The translations under genes were made by a program, and so were the position numbers. A stretch of DNA of 15,505 nucleotides from DATGZH01 sp035297265 (GTDB lineage: Bacteria > Actinomycetota > Acidimicrobiia > Acidimicrobiales > RAAP-2), in NCBI GenBank assembly GCA_035297265.1, contig DATGZH010000058.1, forward strand, positions 1-15,505, read 5' to 3'. Shown in pieces: positions 1 to 7,177 of the stretch; position 1 is the stretch's first letter, and every line of letters starts with the position of its first letter. The notes below the pieces were generated by a model. That model did no database searches and was not told the origin of the DNA. It saw only the letters and a program-made list of their open reading frames with translations.

Positions 1-108
1 GCGGTCATCGCCTTCCTCGGGCTGCAGCCCGGTCGACAGGAGGACGAACTGGCCACCGAGGTCGCGTCGCAGGTGCCCGAGGTCGAAAAGGCGCCGACCC
101 GCTACTGA
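1..108 (+). CDS. C-terminal end of an unrecognised protein (5' truncated)
   Basis: An open frame enters from the left edge in frame 1 and ends with TGA at 106-108, giving 35 residues. The first residues (AVIAFLGLQPG) are hydrophobic and could be the end of a membrane helix. They are followed by a charged tail rich in Glu and ending in APTRY. That pattern would suit the cytoplasmic tail of a membrane transporter, but I do not recognise the family and no motif supports a function. The gene is convergent with the secreted repeat protein, with only 13 bases between the two stop codons and no obvious terminator hairpin there. Codon use (G/C in almost every third position) matches the rest of the window, which supports it being real coding sequence. 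Confidence 0.55.
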   Translation, partial: AVIAFLGLQPGRQEDELATEVASQVPEVEKAPTRY

Positions 109-121
109 CGAGGGTGGGCGC

Positions 122-2401
122 TCAGACGAAGCCGAGGCCCACGATCGGGGCCACGAGGGGCTGGCCGCCCATCGACCCCTCGTAGGGGGCGCCGAAGGCG
201 AAGAGCCCGCCGTCGGCCGCCACCTCGTCGTAGCCTCCCGAAAGCGGGTCGACCGCCAGGCCGACCACTCGGGCCACCAAGGGCTTCGCGCCCATGGAGC
301 CCTCGAACGGCGCGTCGAAGGCGAACAGACCGCCGTCGGCCGCCACCTCCCAGTAGCCGCCGGTGGCCGGGTCGACGGCCATCCCCACGACCGGGGCCAC
401 GAGCGGCTGGCCCCCCATCGAGCCCTCGAACGGCGCGTCGAAGGCGAACAGACCGCCGTCGGCCGCCACCTCCCAGTAGCCGCCGGTCGTCGGGTCGAAG
501 GCCACGCCGACGATGGGGGCGACGAGGGGCTGGCCGCCCATGGAGCCGAAGTAGGGCGCGTCAAAGGCGAACAGACCGCCGTCGGCGGCCACCTCGTAGT
601 AGCCGCCGGTCAAGGAGTCAAAGGCCATTCCCACGACCGGGCCCACGAGCGGTTTGCCCCCCATCGAGCCCTCGAACGGCGCGTCGAAGGCGAAGAGGCC
701 GCCGTCGGCCGCCACCTCCCAGTAGCCACCGGTCGCCGTGTCGACGGCCATCCCCACGATCGGGGCCACCAGGGGCTGGCCCCCCATGGAGCCCTCGTAG
801 GGGGCGCCGAAGGCGAAGAGGCCGCCGTCCGCCGCCACCTCGTCGTAGCCGGTGGCCCCGGGCCCGCCGCCGCCACCGCCGCCGGGCTGGGCGGGGCCCT
901 CGTAGGTGAGGAGGAGGCCGTCCTGGCCGGCCGACGAGCCGGCGAAGAAGTCCCCCGCGGCCAGGCAGAAGGCGGCGACGCACGAGACGGCCCCGACGCT
1001 CGGGGCCGCCCCGGCCGGCGTGCCGCTCGGCAGCGGGGCCTCGACGGCGCTGGCCGCGCCGCCGGCCAGCGTCTCGACCAGCCCTTGCGCGGCGCCGGTG
1101 TCGTCGTCGTAGGTGCCCACGGTGCTGCACGCACCGGGCCACGAACAGCTCACGGCGCCGAGCGAGGCCGCCTGTTCGCTCCCGGTGCCCGCGCCCGACG
1201 GCTCGGCCGTCTCCGACGCCGACCAGCTCCCGTCGGCCAGCGACTCGACGAGGCCCCGGCTGTGGCCGGCGTCGTCCTCGTAGGTGCCGACGGCCGCACA
1301 GCTCCCGCTGGCCGGACAGGAGAGCGTGCCGGCCGGGAAGGCGGTGACGTGCTCGTGGCCGTCGGACTCGTTCCCCGCGTTCGACGGCTCCGGGGCCTCG
1401 GCCGGGGACCAGGTCCCGCCGGCCAAGGTCTCGGTCAGCCCGAAGGTGAAGCCGTGGCCGTCCTCGTAGGTGCCGAGAGCCTCGCACCACCCGAGCGTCG
1501 GACAGCTGACCGCGGCGAGGGTCGTCGACTGGCCCGTCGCGTCGGTCCCGGCGTTGCCCGGCTGCGGCGCCTCCGCCGCGCTCCACGTGCCGCCGCTCAA
1601 GGTCTCGATCAGGCCGTAGTCGTGGACGGCCGGGTCGACGTAGTCGCCGACCGCCGTGCACGAGGCCGCCGAGGCACAGCCCACCGCGTCGAGGGAGGCG
1701 TTCTGGAAGCCCGACGGGCCGACGCCGTTCGGCGGCACCGGGGCCTGGGTCGGCGTCCAGACCCCCGCGGCGAGCGTCTCGACGAGGCCGGCGTTGAAGT
1801 TCGACCCGTCGACGAAGGAGCCGACGGCCGTGCACGCGCTGGACGGGAGACAGTTCACGGCCACGAGCCCGCCCAGCTGGAGCGTCGAGCTGCCCGGTGG
1901 ATAGGGCTTCTCCGTCGCGCTCCAGGAGCCGTCGCGGTCGGTCTCGATGATCCCGAGGTGGTTGAAGGACGGGTCGACGTAGCTCCCGACGGCCACGCAG
2001 AACGTGGTCGAGGAGCAGCTCACGGCGACGAGCGACACCGACTGGTTGGTCGAGGCGTTCGGGGGCTCCGGGGCCTCGGTGGCCGTCCAGGTGCCGTCGG
2101 ACAGCGTTTCGATCAGGCCGAAGAAGCCGGCGTGGGCGAAGTAGTCGCCGACGGCCACGCAGGCGCCGGGGGCCGAGCAGCTCGTCGCCGGCAGGAACAC
2201 GAGGGCCGGGTGGCTGGCGTTCGGCGGCAGGGGGGCGGCTTCATCGGCCACGCCGCCCTGCGGCGCCAGCACCACGCCGTGGCGGGCCGGTGCGGCCGAG
2301 GCGGTGCTGACGGACGGGGCCACGAGGGCGAGCAGCCCGAGGCAGAGGGCGACGGCCACCGTGACCCCCGCGCTCAGGCGTGACCGGTCGACGGAGCCCA
2401 C
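122..2401 (-). CDS. Secreted two-part tandem-repeat protein (eight Cys-pair repeats plus six 41-residue repeats)
   Basis: The function is unknown; the protein is exported and repetitive. I chose the GTG at 2401 (759 aa) because AGGAGG lies 10 bases upstream at 2412-2417. An in-frame GTG at 2434 (770 aa) has no good ribosome site and adds a Gly/Arg-rich lead. The N-terminus is a Sec-type signal peptide: Arg6/Arg8, a hydrophobic core at about 11-29, and likely cleavage after ASA near residue 36. Residues about 67-501 hold eight diverged repeats of about 55 residues. Each has two Cys 6-8 residues apart, then AVGxYxD, GLxETLxxGxW and a Pro-rich spacer. A poly-Gly linker (about 502-518) leads to six 41-residue repeats (519-759) of the type EVAADGGLFAFDAPFEGSMGG, the last one shortened to 36. 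The layout suggests beta-propeller-like surface domains, which is an inference. It lies 69 bases downstream of cobH-cbiX on the same strand, but nothing links it to B12. Confidence 0.85.
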   Translation of the reverse strand: MGSVDRSRLSAGVTVAVALCLGLLALVAPSVSTASAAPARHGVVLAPQGGVADEAAPLPPNASHPALVFLPATSCSAPGACVAVGDYFAHAGFFGLIETLSDGTWTATEAPEPPNASTNQSVSLVAVSCSSTTFCVAVGSYVDPSFNHLGIIETDRDGSWSATEKPYPPGSSTLQLGGLVAVNCLPSSACTAVGSFVDGSNFNAGLVETLAAGVWTPTQAPVPPNGVGPSGFQNASLDAVGCASAASCTAVGDYVDPAVHDYGLIETLSGGTWSAAEAPQPGNAGTDATGQSTTLAAVSCPTLGWCEALGTYEDGHGFTFGLTETLAGGTWSPAEAPEPSNAGNESDGHEHVTAFPAGTLSCPASGSCAAVGTYEDDAGHSRGLVESLADGSWSASETAEPSGAGTGSEQAASLGAVSCSWPGACSTVGTYDDDTGAAQGLVETLAGGAASAVEAPLPSGTPAGAAPSVGAVSCVAAFCLAAGDFFAGSSAGQDGLLLTYEGPAQPGGGGGGGPGATGYDEVAADGGLFAFGAPYEGSMGGQPLVAPIVGMAVDTATGGYWEVAADGGLFAFDAPFEGSMGGKPLVGPVVGMAFDSLTGGYYEVAADGGLFAFDAPYFGSMGGQPLVAPIVGVAFDPTTGGYWEVAADGGLFAFDAPFEGSMGGQPLVAPVVGMAVDPATGGYWEVAADGGLFAFDAPFEGSMGAKPLVARVVGLAVDPLSGGYDEVAADGGLFAFGAPYEGSMGGQPLVAPIVGLGFV
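125..847 (-). repeat. Six in-frame tandem repeats of 123 bp (last one shortened)
   Basis: The 3' part of the secreted-protein gene is a head-to-tail array with a 123-bp period. Five full units encode 41 residues each and a sixth encodes 36. The units keep EVAADGGLFAF, a Gly-Ser-Met-Gly turn, and a hydrophobic PLVxPxVGxAxD stretch. Some units are nearly identical at the DNA level: bases 297-364 are the same as 420-487, a 68-bp perfect copy at exactly one period. That points to recent duplication or gene conversion inside the array. Confidence 0.9.
899..2203 (-). repeat. Eight diverged repeats with paired cysteines (protein level)
   Basis: Translated on the minus strand, this stretch shows eight units of roughly 50-65 residues. 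Each unit starts near V(A/S)CxxxxxxC, continues AVGxYxDxxxxxxGLxETLxxGxWxxxxAP, and ends in a Pro/Asn/Gly-rich spacer of variable length. The DNA is much more diverged than the 123-bp array, so these are old repeats. The two Cys of each unit are placed to form a local disulfide in an exported protein. The eighth unit is shorter and runs into the poly-Gly linker. Confidence 0.8.
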
Positions 2402-2411
2402 GAACCTGCCC

Positions 2412-2417
2412 CCTCCT
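2412..2417 (-). promoter_or_regulatory. Ribosome binding site choosing the start of the repeat protein
   Basis: On the minus strand AGGAGG (part of a longer GGAAGAGGAGGGGG run) lies 10 bases before GTG 2401. The upstream alternative GTG at 2434 has no comparable purine run. Starting at 2401 also places the Arg residues and hydrophobic core where a signal peptide needs them. Confidence 0.6.
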
Positions 2418-2470
2418 CTTCCCCCGGCTCGCACTGTAGGACACCGGAGCCGGCCGGCCCGGTCCGAACG

Positions 2471-3988
2471 TCAGTCGGGAGCGGTCGTCTGGCTCGTGGC
2501 GAACGGGGCCGCGCCCAGGCGGTGCTCGTAGCCGGGCAGCGGGGCGCGGTACAGGCAGCTGTCGCAGTTCATGGCCACGGCGTCGCCGGCCGCCTCGGCG
2601 TGGCGGGTCCAGACGAGCTCGACGAGCCGGTCGTCCACCCCCATCACGTCGCCGACGACGAGTTCGACGTCGGGGTGGGCCGTCGCCCAGGCCGCCGCCT
2701 GCTCGGCGATGCGCTCGACGAGGACCCCGGTGAAGAGGAAGTAGGGGACGAGGGCCACCCGCTGCGCCCCGAGACGTCGGCACTGCTCGAGGGCCCCGAC
2801 CACGTCGGGCCGGGCGAGTGAGACGAACGCCGGGACGACGTGACCGAGCGGGGGCGTCCCGCCGCTGGTCTCTCGAGCGCCGCCGTCGGCGAGCGGCTCG
2901 GTCAGCGACCGGCCGTCGGCGAGGAGCCGGGCCACCTTGGCCAGGTCGGCGTTGGCGTCGGGGTCGGTCGACCCCCGGCCGACGAGGACGACAGCGTCGA
3001 GGGGCGCGCCGAGCTGCGACGCCGCGCCGGCGATGCGCGCGCTCACGGTCTCGAGCACGAGCGGGTGCACCCCGAGGTCGCGGGCGTAGGCGAACCGGAT
3101 ACCCGGGTGCCGTTGGCGGGCCCGGGCGAGGGCCGCCGGGCCGTCGTCCTTCAGGTGGCCCGCGCCCAGCAGCACGAGGGGGACGGCGACGACGCGGTTG
3201 GCCCCGTCGGCGACGAGCGCGTCGATGGCCTCGTCGAGGCCCGGCGACATGAACTCGATGTAGCCCGCGCCGCACGAGGCGGCCGGCCGGGCCGCGGCCA
3301 CCGCCTCGGCGAATTGCTGCACCTGGGCCGCGCCGGCCGCCGAACGGGTCCCGTGGCCGATGAGGAAGAGGGCCGGCCCGCTCCGACGGGTCCCTACCGC
3401 CCGGCGGTGGAGGGCGTTCAGCACCGCCGCGGCGACCGCCGCCCCGCCGCGCTCGCCCCGGAGCGTGATGGCTGGCACGCCGGCCGCCGCCGCCGCCGCC
3501 ACGAGCTCCTCCTTCGCCTCGACCGCGCCGACGAAGCCGACCGGGACGCCGACCACGAGGGCCGGCCGCAGCGAGCCGTCGGCCAGCCGCCGGTTCACCT
3601 CGGCGAGAGCGGTCGGAGCGCAGCCGACGACGACCACTGCGCCGTCCTCGGTCGTGTCGAGGGCCCGGGCCATGGCCGCGGCCGACCGGCTCGGGTGCTC
3701 GCCGGGATCGTCGGTCGAACCGAGGAGGCAGCGGGCCGGCACCGCCAGCCCGGCCCGCACCATCTCGACGTCGCACACGACCGGCGCCCCGGCACCGAGG
3801 GCGTTGGTCCCGGCCTCGACGGCGAGCTCGTCGACCACCATCGACTCGGCCAGCCCGGGGTCGCCGGTGGCGTGGACGACCCGGGCCACGACGTCGGCCG
3901 GGCCGGGCGGCCAGGCGCCGAGGTCGAGGCGGTCGGCCAGGCGGCGGTAGCTCTCGGCTTCGATCGGGTGGACGACCTGGTCGCTCAA
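2471..3988 (-). CDS. cobH-cbiX: Fusion of precorrin-8X methylmutase (CobH/CbiC) and sirohydrochlorin cobaltochelatase (CbiX, long form)
   Basis: This is a 505-aa two-enzyme cytoplasmic protein. Residues 1-200 are a cobalt-precorrin-8 methylmutase, which moves the C11 methyl to C12. It has HPIE at 7-10, the His of VVHATGDP at 39 (the family's catalytic His) and the signature GVPVGFVGAVEAK at about 147-159. Residues about 205-505 are CbiX, which inserts Co2+ into sirohydrochlorin. The first half carries GHG (His212) and AGHLKDD (His278). The second half is a degenerate copy (GRGSTDPDAN) without those His. The tail has MNCDSC (Cys475, Cys478), the MXCXXC motif described as holding a [4Fe-4S] centre in Bacillus megaterium CbiX. 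The His-rich stretch of that protein is absent. I chose TTG 3988 because it overlaps the ferredoxin stop (TTGA) and has GGAGGT six bases upstream. A GTG at 4021 would add 11 unrelated residues. This is the last B12 gene of the operon. Confidence 0.93.
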   Translation of the reverse strand: MSDQVVHPIEAESYRRLADRLDLGAWPPGPADVVARVVHATGDPGLAESMVVDELAVEAGTNALGAGAPVVCDVEMVRAGLAVPARCLLGSTDDPGEHPSRSAAAMARALDTTEDGAVVVVGCAPTALAEVNRRLADGSLRPALVVGVPVGFVGAVEAKEELVAAAAAAGVPAITLRGERGGAAVAAAVLNALHRRAVGTRRSGPALFLIGHGTRSAAGAAQVQQFAEAVAAARPAASCGAGYIEFMSPGLDEAIDALVADGANRVVAVPLVLLGAGHLKDDGPAALARARQRHPGIRFAYARDLGVHPLVLETVSARIAGAASQLGAPLDAVVLVGRGSTDPDANADLAKVARLLADGRSLTEPLADGGARETSGGTPPLGHVVPAFVSLARPDVVGALEQCRRLGAQRVALVPYFLFTGVLVERIAEQAAAWATAHPDVELVVGDVMGVDDRLVELVWTRHAEAAGDAVAMNCDSCLYRAPLPGYEHRLGAAPFATSQTTAPD

Positions 3989-4203
3989 CGACGGACCTCC
4001 GTGACGGCGGCGCGCGGACACACTTCCACGCAGGCGAGGCAGCCCGTGCAGCGGTCGTCGACGACGGCCGGTCGCCGCGGTGCCGGCCGGAGGGCGTGCG
4101 TCGGGCAGGTGACGAGGCAGGCGCCGCAGGCCGTGCAGGCGTCGCTGATCAGCACCGTCGTCGGACCGGCCGGTGCCCCGGTCAAGGTGAGGACTCGGCT
4201 CAC
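3985..4203 (-). CDS. Small 2x[4Fe-4S] ferredoxin within the B12 operon
   Basis: This 72-aa protein is a bacterial-type ferredoxin with two complete cluster motifs: Cys23-x2-Cys26-x2-Cys29-x3-Cys33-Pro and Cys52-x2-Cys55-x2-Cys58-x3-Cys62-Pro. Both sets are intact, so two [4Fe-4S] clusters are expected. No signal peptide or extra domain is present. Its GTG start at 4203 overlaps the cbiG-cobJ stop (GTGA), and its stop overlaps the cobH-cbiX start (TTGA), so it is locked into the operon by translational coupling. Its partner is not shown by the sequence. Candidates are the cluster of CbiX, the missing precorrin-6A reduction step, or reduction of Co(II) to Co(I) before adenosylation by CobO. The ferredoxin family call is secure; the role is inference. 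Confidence 0.93.
   Translation of the reverse strand: MSRVLTLTGAPAGPTTVLISDACTACGACLVTCPTHALRPAPRRPAVVDDRCTGCLACVEVCPRAAVTEVRR
3995..4000 (-). promoter_or_regulatory. Ribosome binding site choosing the TTG start of cobH-cbiX
   Basis: GGAGGT on the minus strand lies six bases before TTG 3988, inside the last codons of the ferredoxin gene. It decides for the TTG start and a TTGA stop/start overlap rather than the GTG at 4021. Confidence 0.75.
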
Positions 4204-5909
4204 GTCGGGTAGCCGCGGGGCGTGACCATGCGACCCTCGACGATGCGGGTCGTCGAGGAGCCGACCACGACGCAGCTCGTCATCGTGACCCCCGACGTAT
4301 CCAGCTCACCGAGCGTCGTGAGGACGACGTGCTCCCCCGGGCGCGTGGCGTCGGTCACGACGCCGACCGGCGTGTCGGCCCGACGGTGCTCGAGGAGCAT
4401 GCCGACGACCTTCTCGAGCTGCCACGTCCGCCGCTGCGACCGCGGGTTGTACAGCACGAGCACGAGGTCGGCCCGGGCGGCCGCCGTCACCCGCTCGGCG
4501 ATCACTTCCCACGGGGTGTGGAGGTCCGAGAGGCTGACGCTCACGTGGTCGTGGCCGAGCGGCGCCCCGAGGACCGCGGCGGCGGCCGACCCCGCGGTCA
4601 CCCCGGGGACGACGCTCACGGGGACGCCGACGAACGGTGGCGTCCCGGCCAGCTCGAGGAGCGGTGAGGCCATGGCGTAGACGCCGGGGTCACCCGACGA
4701 GACGAGGGCCACCCGGCGCCCGGCCGCCGCCTCGTGCAAGGCCCGGGCCGCCCGCGCCAGCTCCTCGCCGAGGGGGAACCGGAGCACCTCTTGGGCCGGC
4801 GTGAGGAGGTCGGTCACCTGGTCCACGTAGGCCGCGTAGCCCACGACCACCTCGGCGTGGCGGAGGGCCCGGGTGGCGGCCGGTGTGCGCAGCGCCGGGT
4901 CACCCGGCCCGAGGCCGACGACGGTCACCGAGCCCGGCGGCCGGCTGCGGCGGGCCACCGCGCAGGTGGTCGCGGCGCCGACCCGCTTCGTCACGACGAG
5001 CTCGGCCCCGGGTCCCGCGCCGACGAGCGCGGCGGCCTCGGCCACCGAGGGCGTGCCCACCGCCGCTCGCACCGACTCGCTCGGGGTGGGGACCGCGAGA
5101 GCGCTGAGCGTGTCGGGGCCGTAGGTGAGCACCGGCACCCCGAAGGTCCCGGCGAGGCCGACGACCGCCGGGTGGTCGGCCCGCCGGTCGACGGTGGCCA
5201 CCGCGGCGACCGACGCCGGGGCGAGCCCGGCCTCGTCCAGGGCGGCGGTCACCTGCGCGACGAGCTCGTCGGCGGTAGCGGTCGTCGAGGTGCCGACGCC
5301 CAACGTCAGCGAGGGCGGCCGGAGGAGCACGGTCGGCCGGTCGGACGGTGATGCGTCGGAGGGCGTCGTCCGGTCGGTCACCTCGAGGCGCGCCGTCGGC
5401 GCCCCGGGGACGGCGGCCAGCTCGGCCAGACGGCGCTCGAGCGCCGGCGGGAGCGGCCAACCGAGGGTGGCCACGAGCTCGACGGGTTGGTCGGCGAGGA
5501 TCGCCGAGGTGACCGCGGCAAGGTCCCCGTGAGCGGCCCAGCCGGGCAGGTCGTCGAGGGCCGGCTGGCCCAGACGGTCCGTGGCCGTCGTCACCACCGG
5601 CGCCGCGCCGAGCAGTCCGGCGACCTCGGCGGCGAGCGCGTTGCCCCCGCCGGCGTGGCCGCCGCACAGCACGACGGCGAAGCGCGCCGCGTCGTCGACG
5701 GCCACGACCGCCGGGTCCGTGGCCTTGTCACCGAGCAGCGGGGCGAGGAGCCGCACCGCCGCCCCGGTGGCCAGCACGAGGACGAAGGCGTCGACGTCGT
5801 TCCAGTGGCGTCGGAGAACGGCGGCCGGATCGCCGTGGTGGTGCGGATAGGGGAGGCGCTCGGCCACCCGCCGACCCGGTTCGCTCACCGAGATCGTGAC
5901 GACGTTCAC
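4200..5909 (-). CDS. cbiG-cobJ: Fusion of cobalt-precorrin-5A hydrolase (CbiG) and precorrin-3B C17-methyltransferase (CobJ/CbiH)
   Basis: A 569-aa fused enzyme. Residues 1-320 are CbiG, which opens the delta-lactone of cobalt-precorrin-5A and releases acetaldehyde. They include the N-terminal domain with ATGAAVRLLAPLL (47-59) and GGHAGGGN (83-90), a Ser/Thr/Pro-rich linker near 178-198, and the C-terminal domain starting LTLGVGTSTTATADEL. Residues about 325-569 are CobJ, an SAM-dependent tetrapyrrole methyltransferase that methylates C17 with ring contraction. Its motifs are VGLGPGDP (331-338), SSGDPGVYAM (404-413), VPGVTAGSAA (434-443) and LYNPRSQRR (486-494). The two activities act close together in the oxygen-independent route. 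GTG 5909 overlaps the cobL stop (GTGA), with GGGAG eight bases upstream. CbiG marks the early-cobalt route. Confidence 0.94.
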   Translation of the reverse strand: MNVVTISVSEPGRRVAERLPYPHHHGDPAAVLRRHWNDVDAFVLVLATGAAVRLLAPLLGDKATDPAVVAVDDAARFAVVLCGGHAGGGNALAAEVAGLLGAAPVVTTATDRLGQPALDDLPGWAAHGDLAAVTSAILADQPVELVATLGWPLPPALERRLAELAAVPGAPTARLEVTDRTTPSDASPSDRPTVLLRPPSLTLGVGTSTTATADELVAQVTAALDEAGLAPASVAAVATVDRRADHPAVVGLAGTFGVPVLTYGPDTLSALAVPTPSESVRAAVGTPSVAEAAALVGAGPGAELVVTKRVGAATTCAVARRSRPPGSVTVVGLGPGDPALRTPAATRALRHAEVVVGYAAYVDQVTDLLTPAQEVLRFPLGEELARAARALHEAAAGRRVALVSSGDPGVYAMASPLLELAGTPPFVGVPVSVVPGVTAGSAAAAVLGAPLGHDHVSVSLSDLHTPWEVIAERVTAAARADLVLVLYNPRSQRRTWQLEKVVGMLLEHRRADTPVGVVTDATRPGEHVVLTTLGELDTSGVTMTSCVVVGSSTTRIVEGRMVTPRGYPT

Positions 5910-7177
5910 GCGCTCGGCTCCCTGCCCGGTTCGTCGTCGTCGGCCGGTCCCCAGGCGACGAAGACCGGGTTGGCTCCTTCGAGGCGCCAGCCGCCGTCGG
6001 GGAGCTTCGCCCCACGGCTCGTCGTGACCTGCGCCAGGTGGCCCAGGAGGTCGGCCGCCCGGGCCGCCCGGTCGAGGGCGGCGAACGTGGCCACGGCCCG
6101 GCCCCCCGGGGCCAGGCGTTGCACCACGTCCTCCAGCACGTCGAGGCCGCCGCCGCCGACGAACGCCCGGTCGGGAGCGGGCAGGCCGGCCAGGGCCTCG
6201 GGCGCCCGGCCCGACACCACGTGGACCCCGGCACCGAGCGCCGCGGCGTTCGTGGCCACCCGGGCCGCCTCGCCCGGCGCCACCTCGACGGCGAGGACGG
6301 TGAGCCCGGGCCGTAGGAGCGCCGCTTCGATGCCGACGCTGCCGCTGCCCGCCCCCACGTCCCAGAGCACGCCGACCGGCGGCAGGGCCAGCTTGGCGAG
6401 GACCACCGCCCGTACGTCGGACTTGGTGATCATCCCCTCACGGTGCGAGAAGGTCGACTCGGGGAGGCCCCAGGCGAGCGAACGACCGTCGCGCCGGCCC
6501 GGGCCCCAGCCCGCGAGGGGCAGGCCTCCCGGACCGACGAGCACGACCACCGATCGCGGGTCGAAGGTGCCGGCGGCGAGCTCGTCGACGCTGAGCTCCC
6601 GGACCACCTCGTCGGGCGATCCGAGGCGCGAGCACACCGCCACGAGGTCGAGGGCCACGCCGGCCTCGGCGAGGACCCGGCCCACCGCTTCTGGGGGCGA
6701 GTCGGGCGACGTGAGCACCGCCACCTTGGGACCCACCCGCATGACGCCGGCCGCCTCGCTGAGCGGCCGGCCGTGGGCCGAGACCACCACCGCGTCGTCC
6801 CAGGCCAGCCCGAGGCGGGCGAAGGCCAGGGCCACCGACGAGGCCGCTGGGAGGACCCGTAGCGAGCGCCGGTCGACGGCGCGGCCGAGGGCCCGGACGA
6901 TCCCGAAGAACCCCGGGTCGCCCGAGGCGAGCACGCACACCTGCTCGCCCTGTTCGACGGCGTGCTGACGGACCTGGCGTACCACGTCGTCGACGGCCGC
7001 GCCGACCTCGAGCTCGGCCGCCGTCGCGTCCAGCGGCCACGACCGGTAGAGGGCGAGGTGCCGCCGGCCGCCCACCACGAGTTGGGCCGAGGCGACCGCC
7101 TCGCGGGCCTCGGGGGAGAGGACCTCGAAGCGATCGTCGGCCAATCCGACCACCGTCACCGGGCGGGCATCAGGCAC
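5906..7177 (-). CDS. cobL: Precorrin-6Y C5,15-methyltransferase, decarboxylating (CobL; CbiE-CbiT fusion)
   Basis: This 423-aa protein has the usual CobL length and two-part layout. Residues about 5-215 are the CbiE methyltransferase domain, with VVGLADDRFEVLS near 9-21, ASGDPGFFG (84-92) and SAHGRPLSEAAG (133-144). Residues about 240-410 are the Rossmann-fold CbiT domain. It opens with REGMITKSDVRA (246-257) and has the SAM-binding motif I WDVGAGSGSVGIE (272-284), then AVEVAP and FVGGGG (339-344). It methylates C5 and C15 and removes the acetate carboxyl at C12 to give precorrin-8. The GTG start at 7177 overlaps the cbiD stop by 8 bases, and a GGGGAAGGGG run lies just upstream as ribosome site. 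Its stop overlaps the cbiG-cobJ start. Confidence 0.95.
   Translation of the reverse strand: MPDARPVTVVGLADDRFEVLSPEAREAVASAQLVVGGRRHLALYRSWPLDATAAELEVGAAVDDVVRQVRQHAVEQGEQVCVLASGDPGFFGIVRALGRAVDRRSLRVLPAASSVALAFARLGLAWDDAVVVSAHGRPLSEAAGVMRVGPKVAVLTSPDSPPEAVGRVLAEAGVALDLVAVCSRLGSPDEVVRELSVDELAAGTFDPRSVVVLVGPGGLPLAGWGPGRRDGRSLAWGLPESTFSHREGMITKSDVRAVVLAKLALPPVGVLWDVGAGSGSVGIEAALLRPGLTVLAVEVAPGEAARVATNAAALGAGVHVVSGRAPEALAGLPAPDRAFVGGGGLDVLEDVVQRLAPGGRAVATFAALDRAARAADLLGHLAQVTTSRGAKLPDGGWRLEGANPVFVAWGPADDDEPGREPSA

Noticed and set aside
125..847. CRISPR-like or intergenic tandem repeat
   Set aside because: The 123-bp period is a multiple of three, lies wholly inside an open frame and encodes a conserved 41-residue unit, with no unique spacers.
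2449..2458. GCCGGCCGGC palindrome as terminator of the B12 operon
   Set aside because: A 10-base GC self-complement is common by chance at this GC level, and it has no loop or T-run.
3989..4021. N-terminal extension of cobH-cbiX to GTG 4021
   Set aside because: The extra 11 residues do not fit the family, and a GGAGGT site with a TTGA overlap favours TTG 3988.
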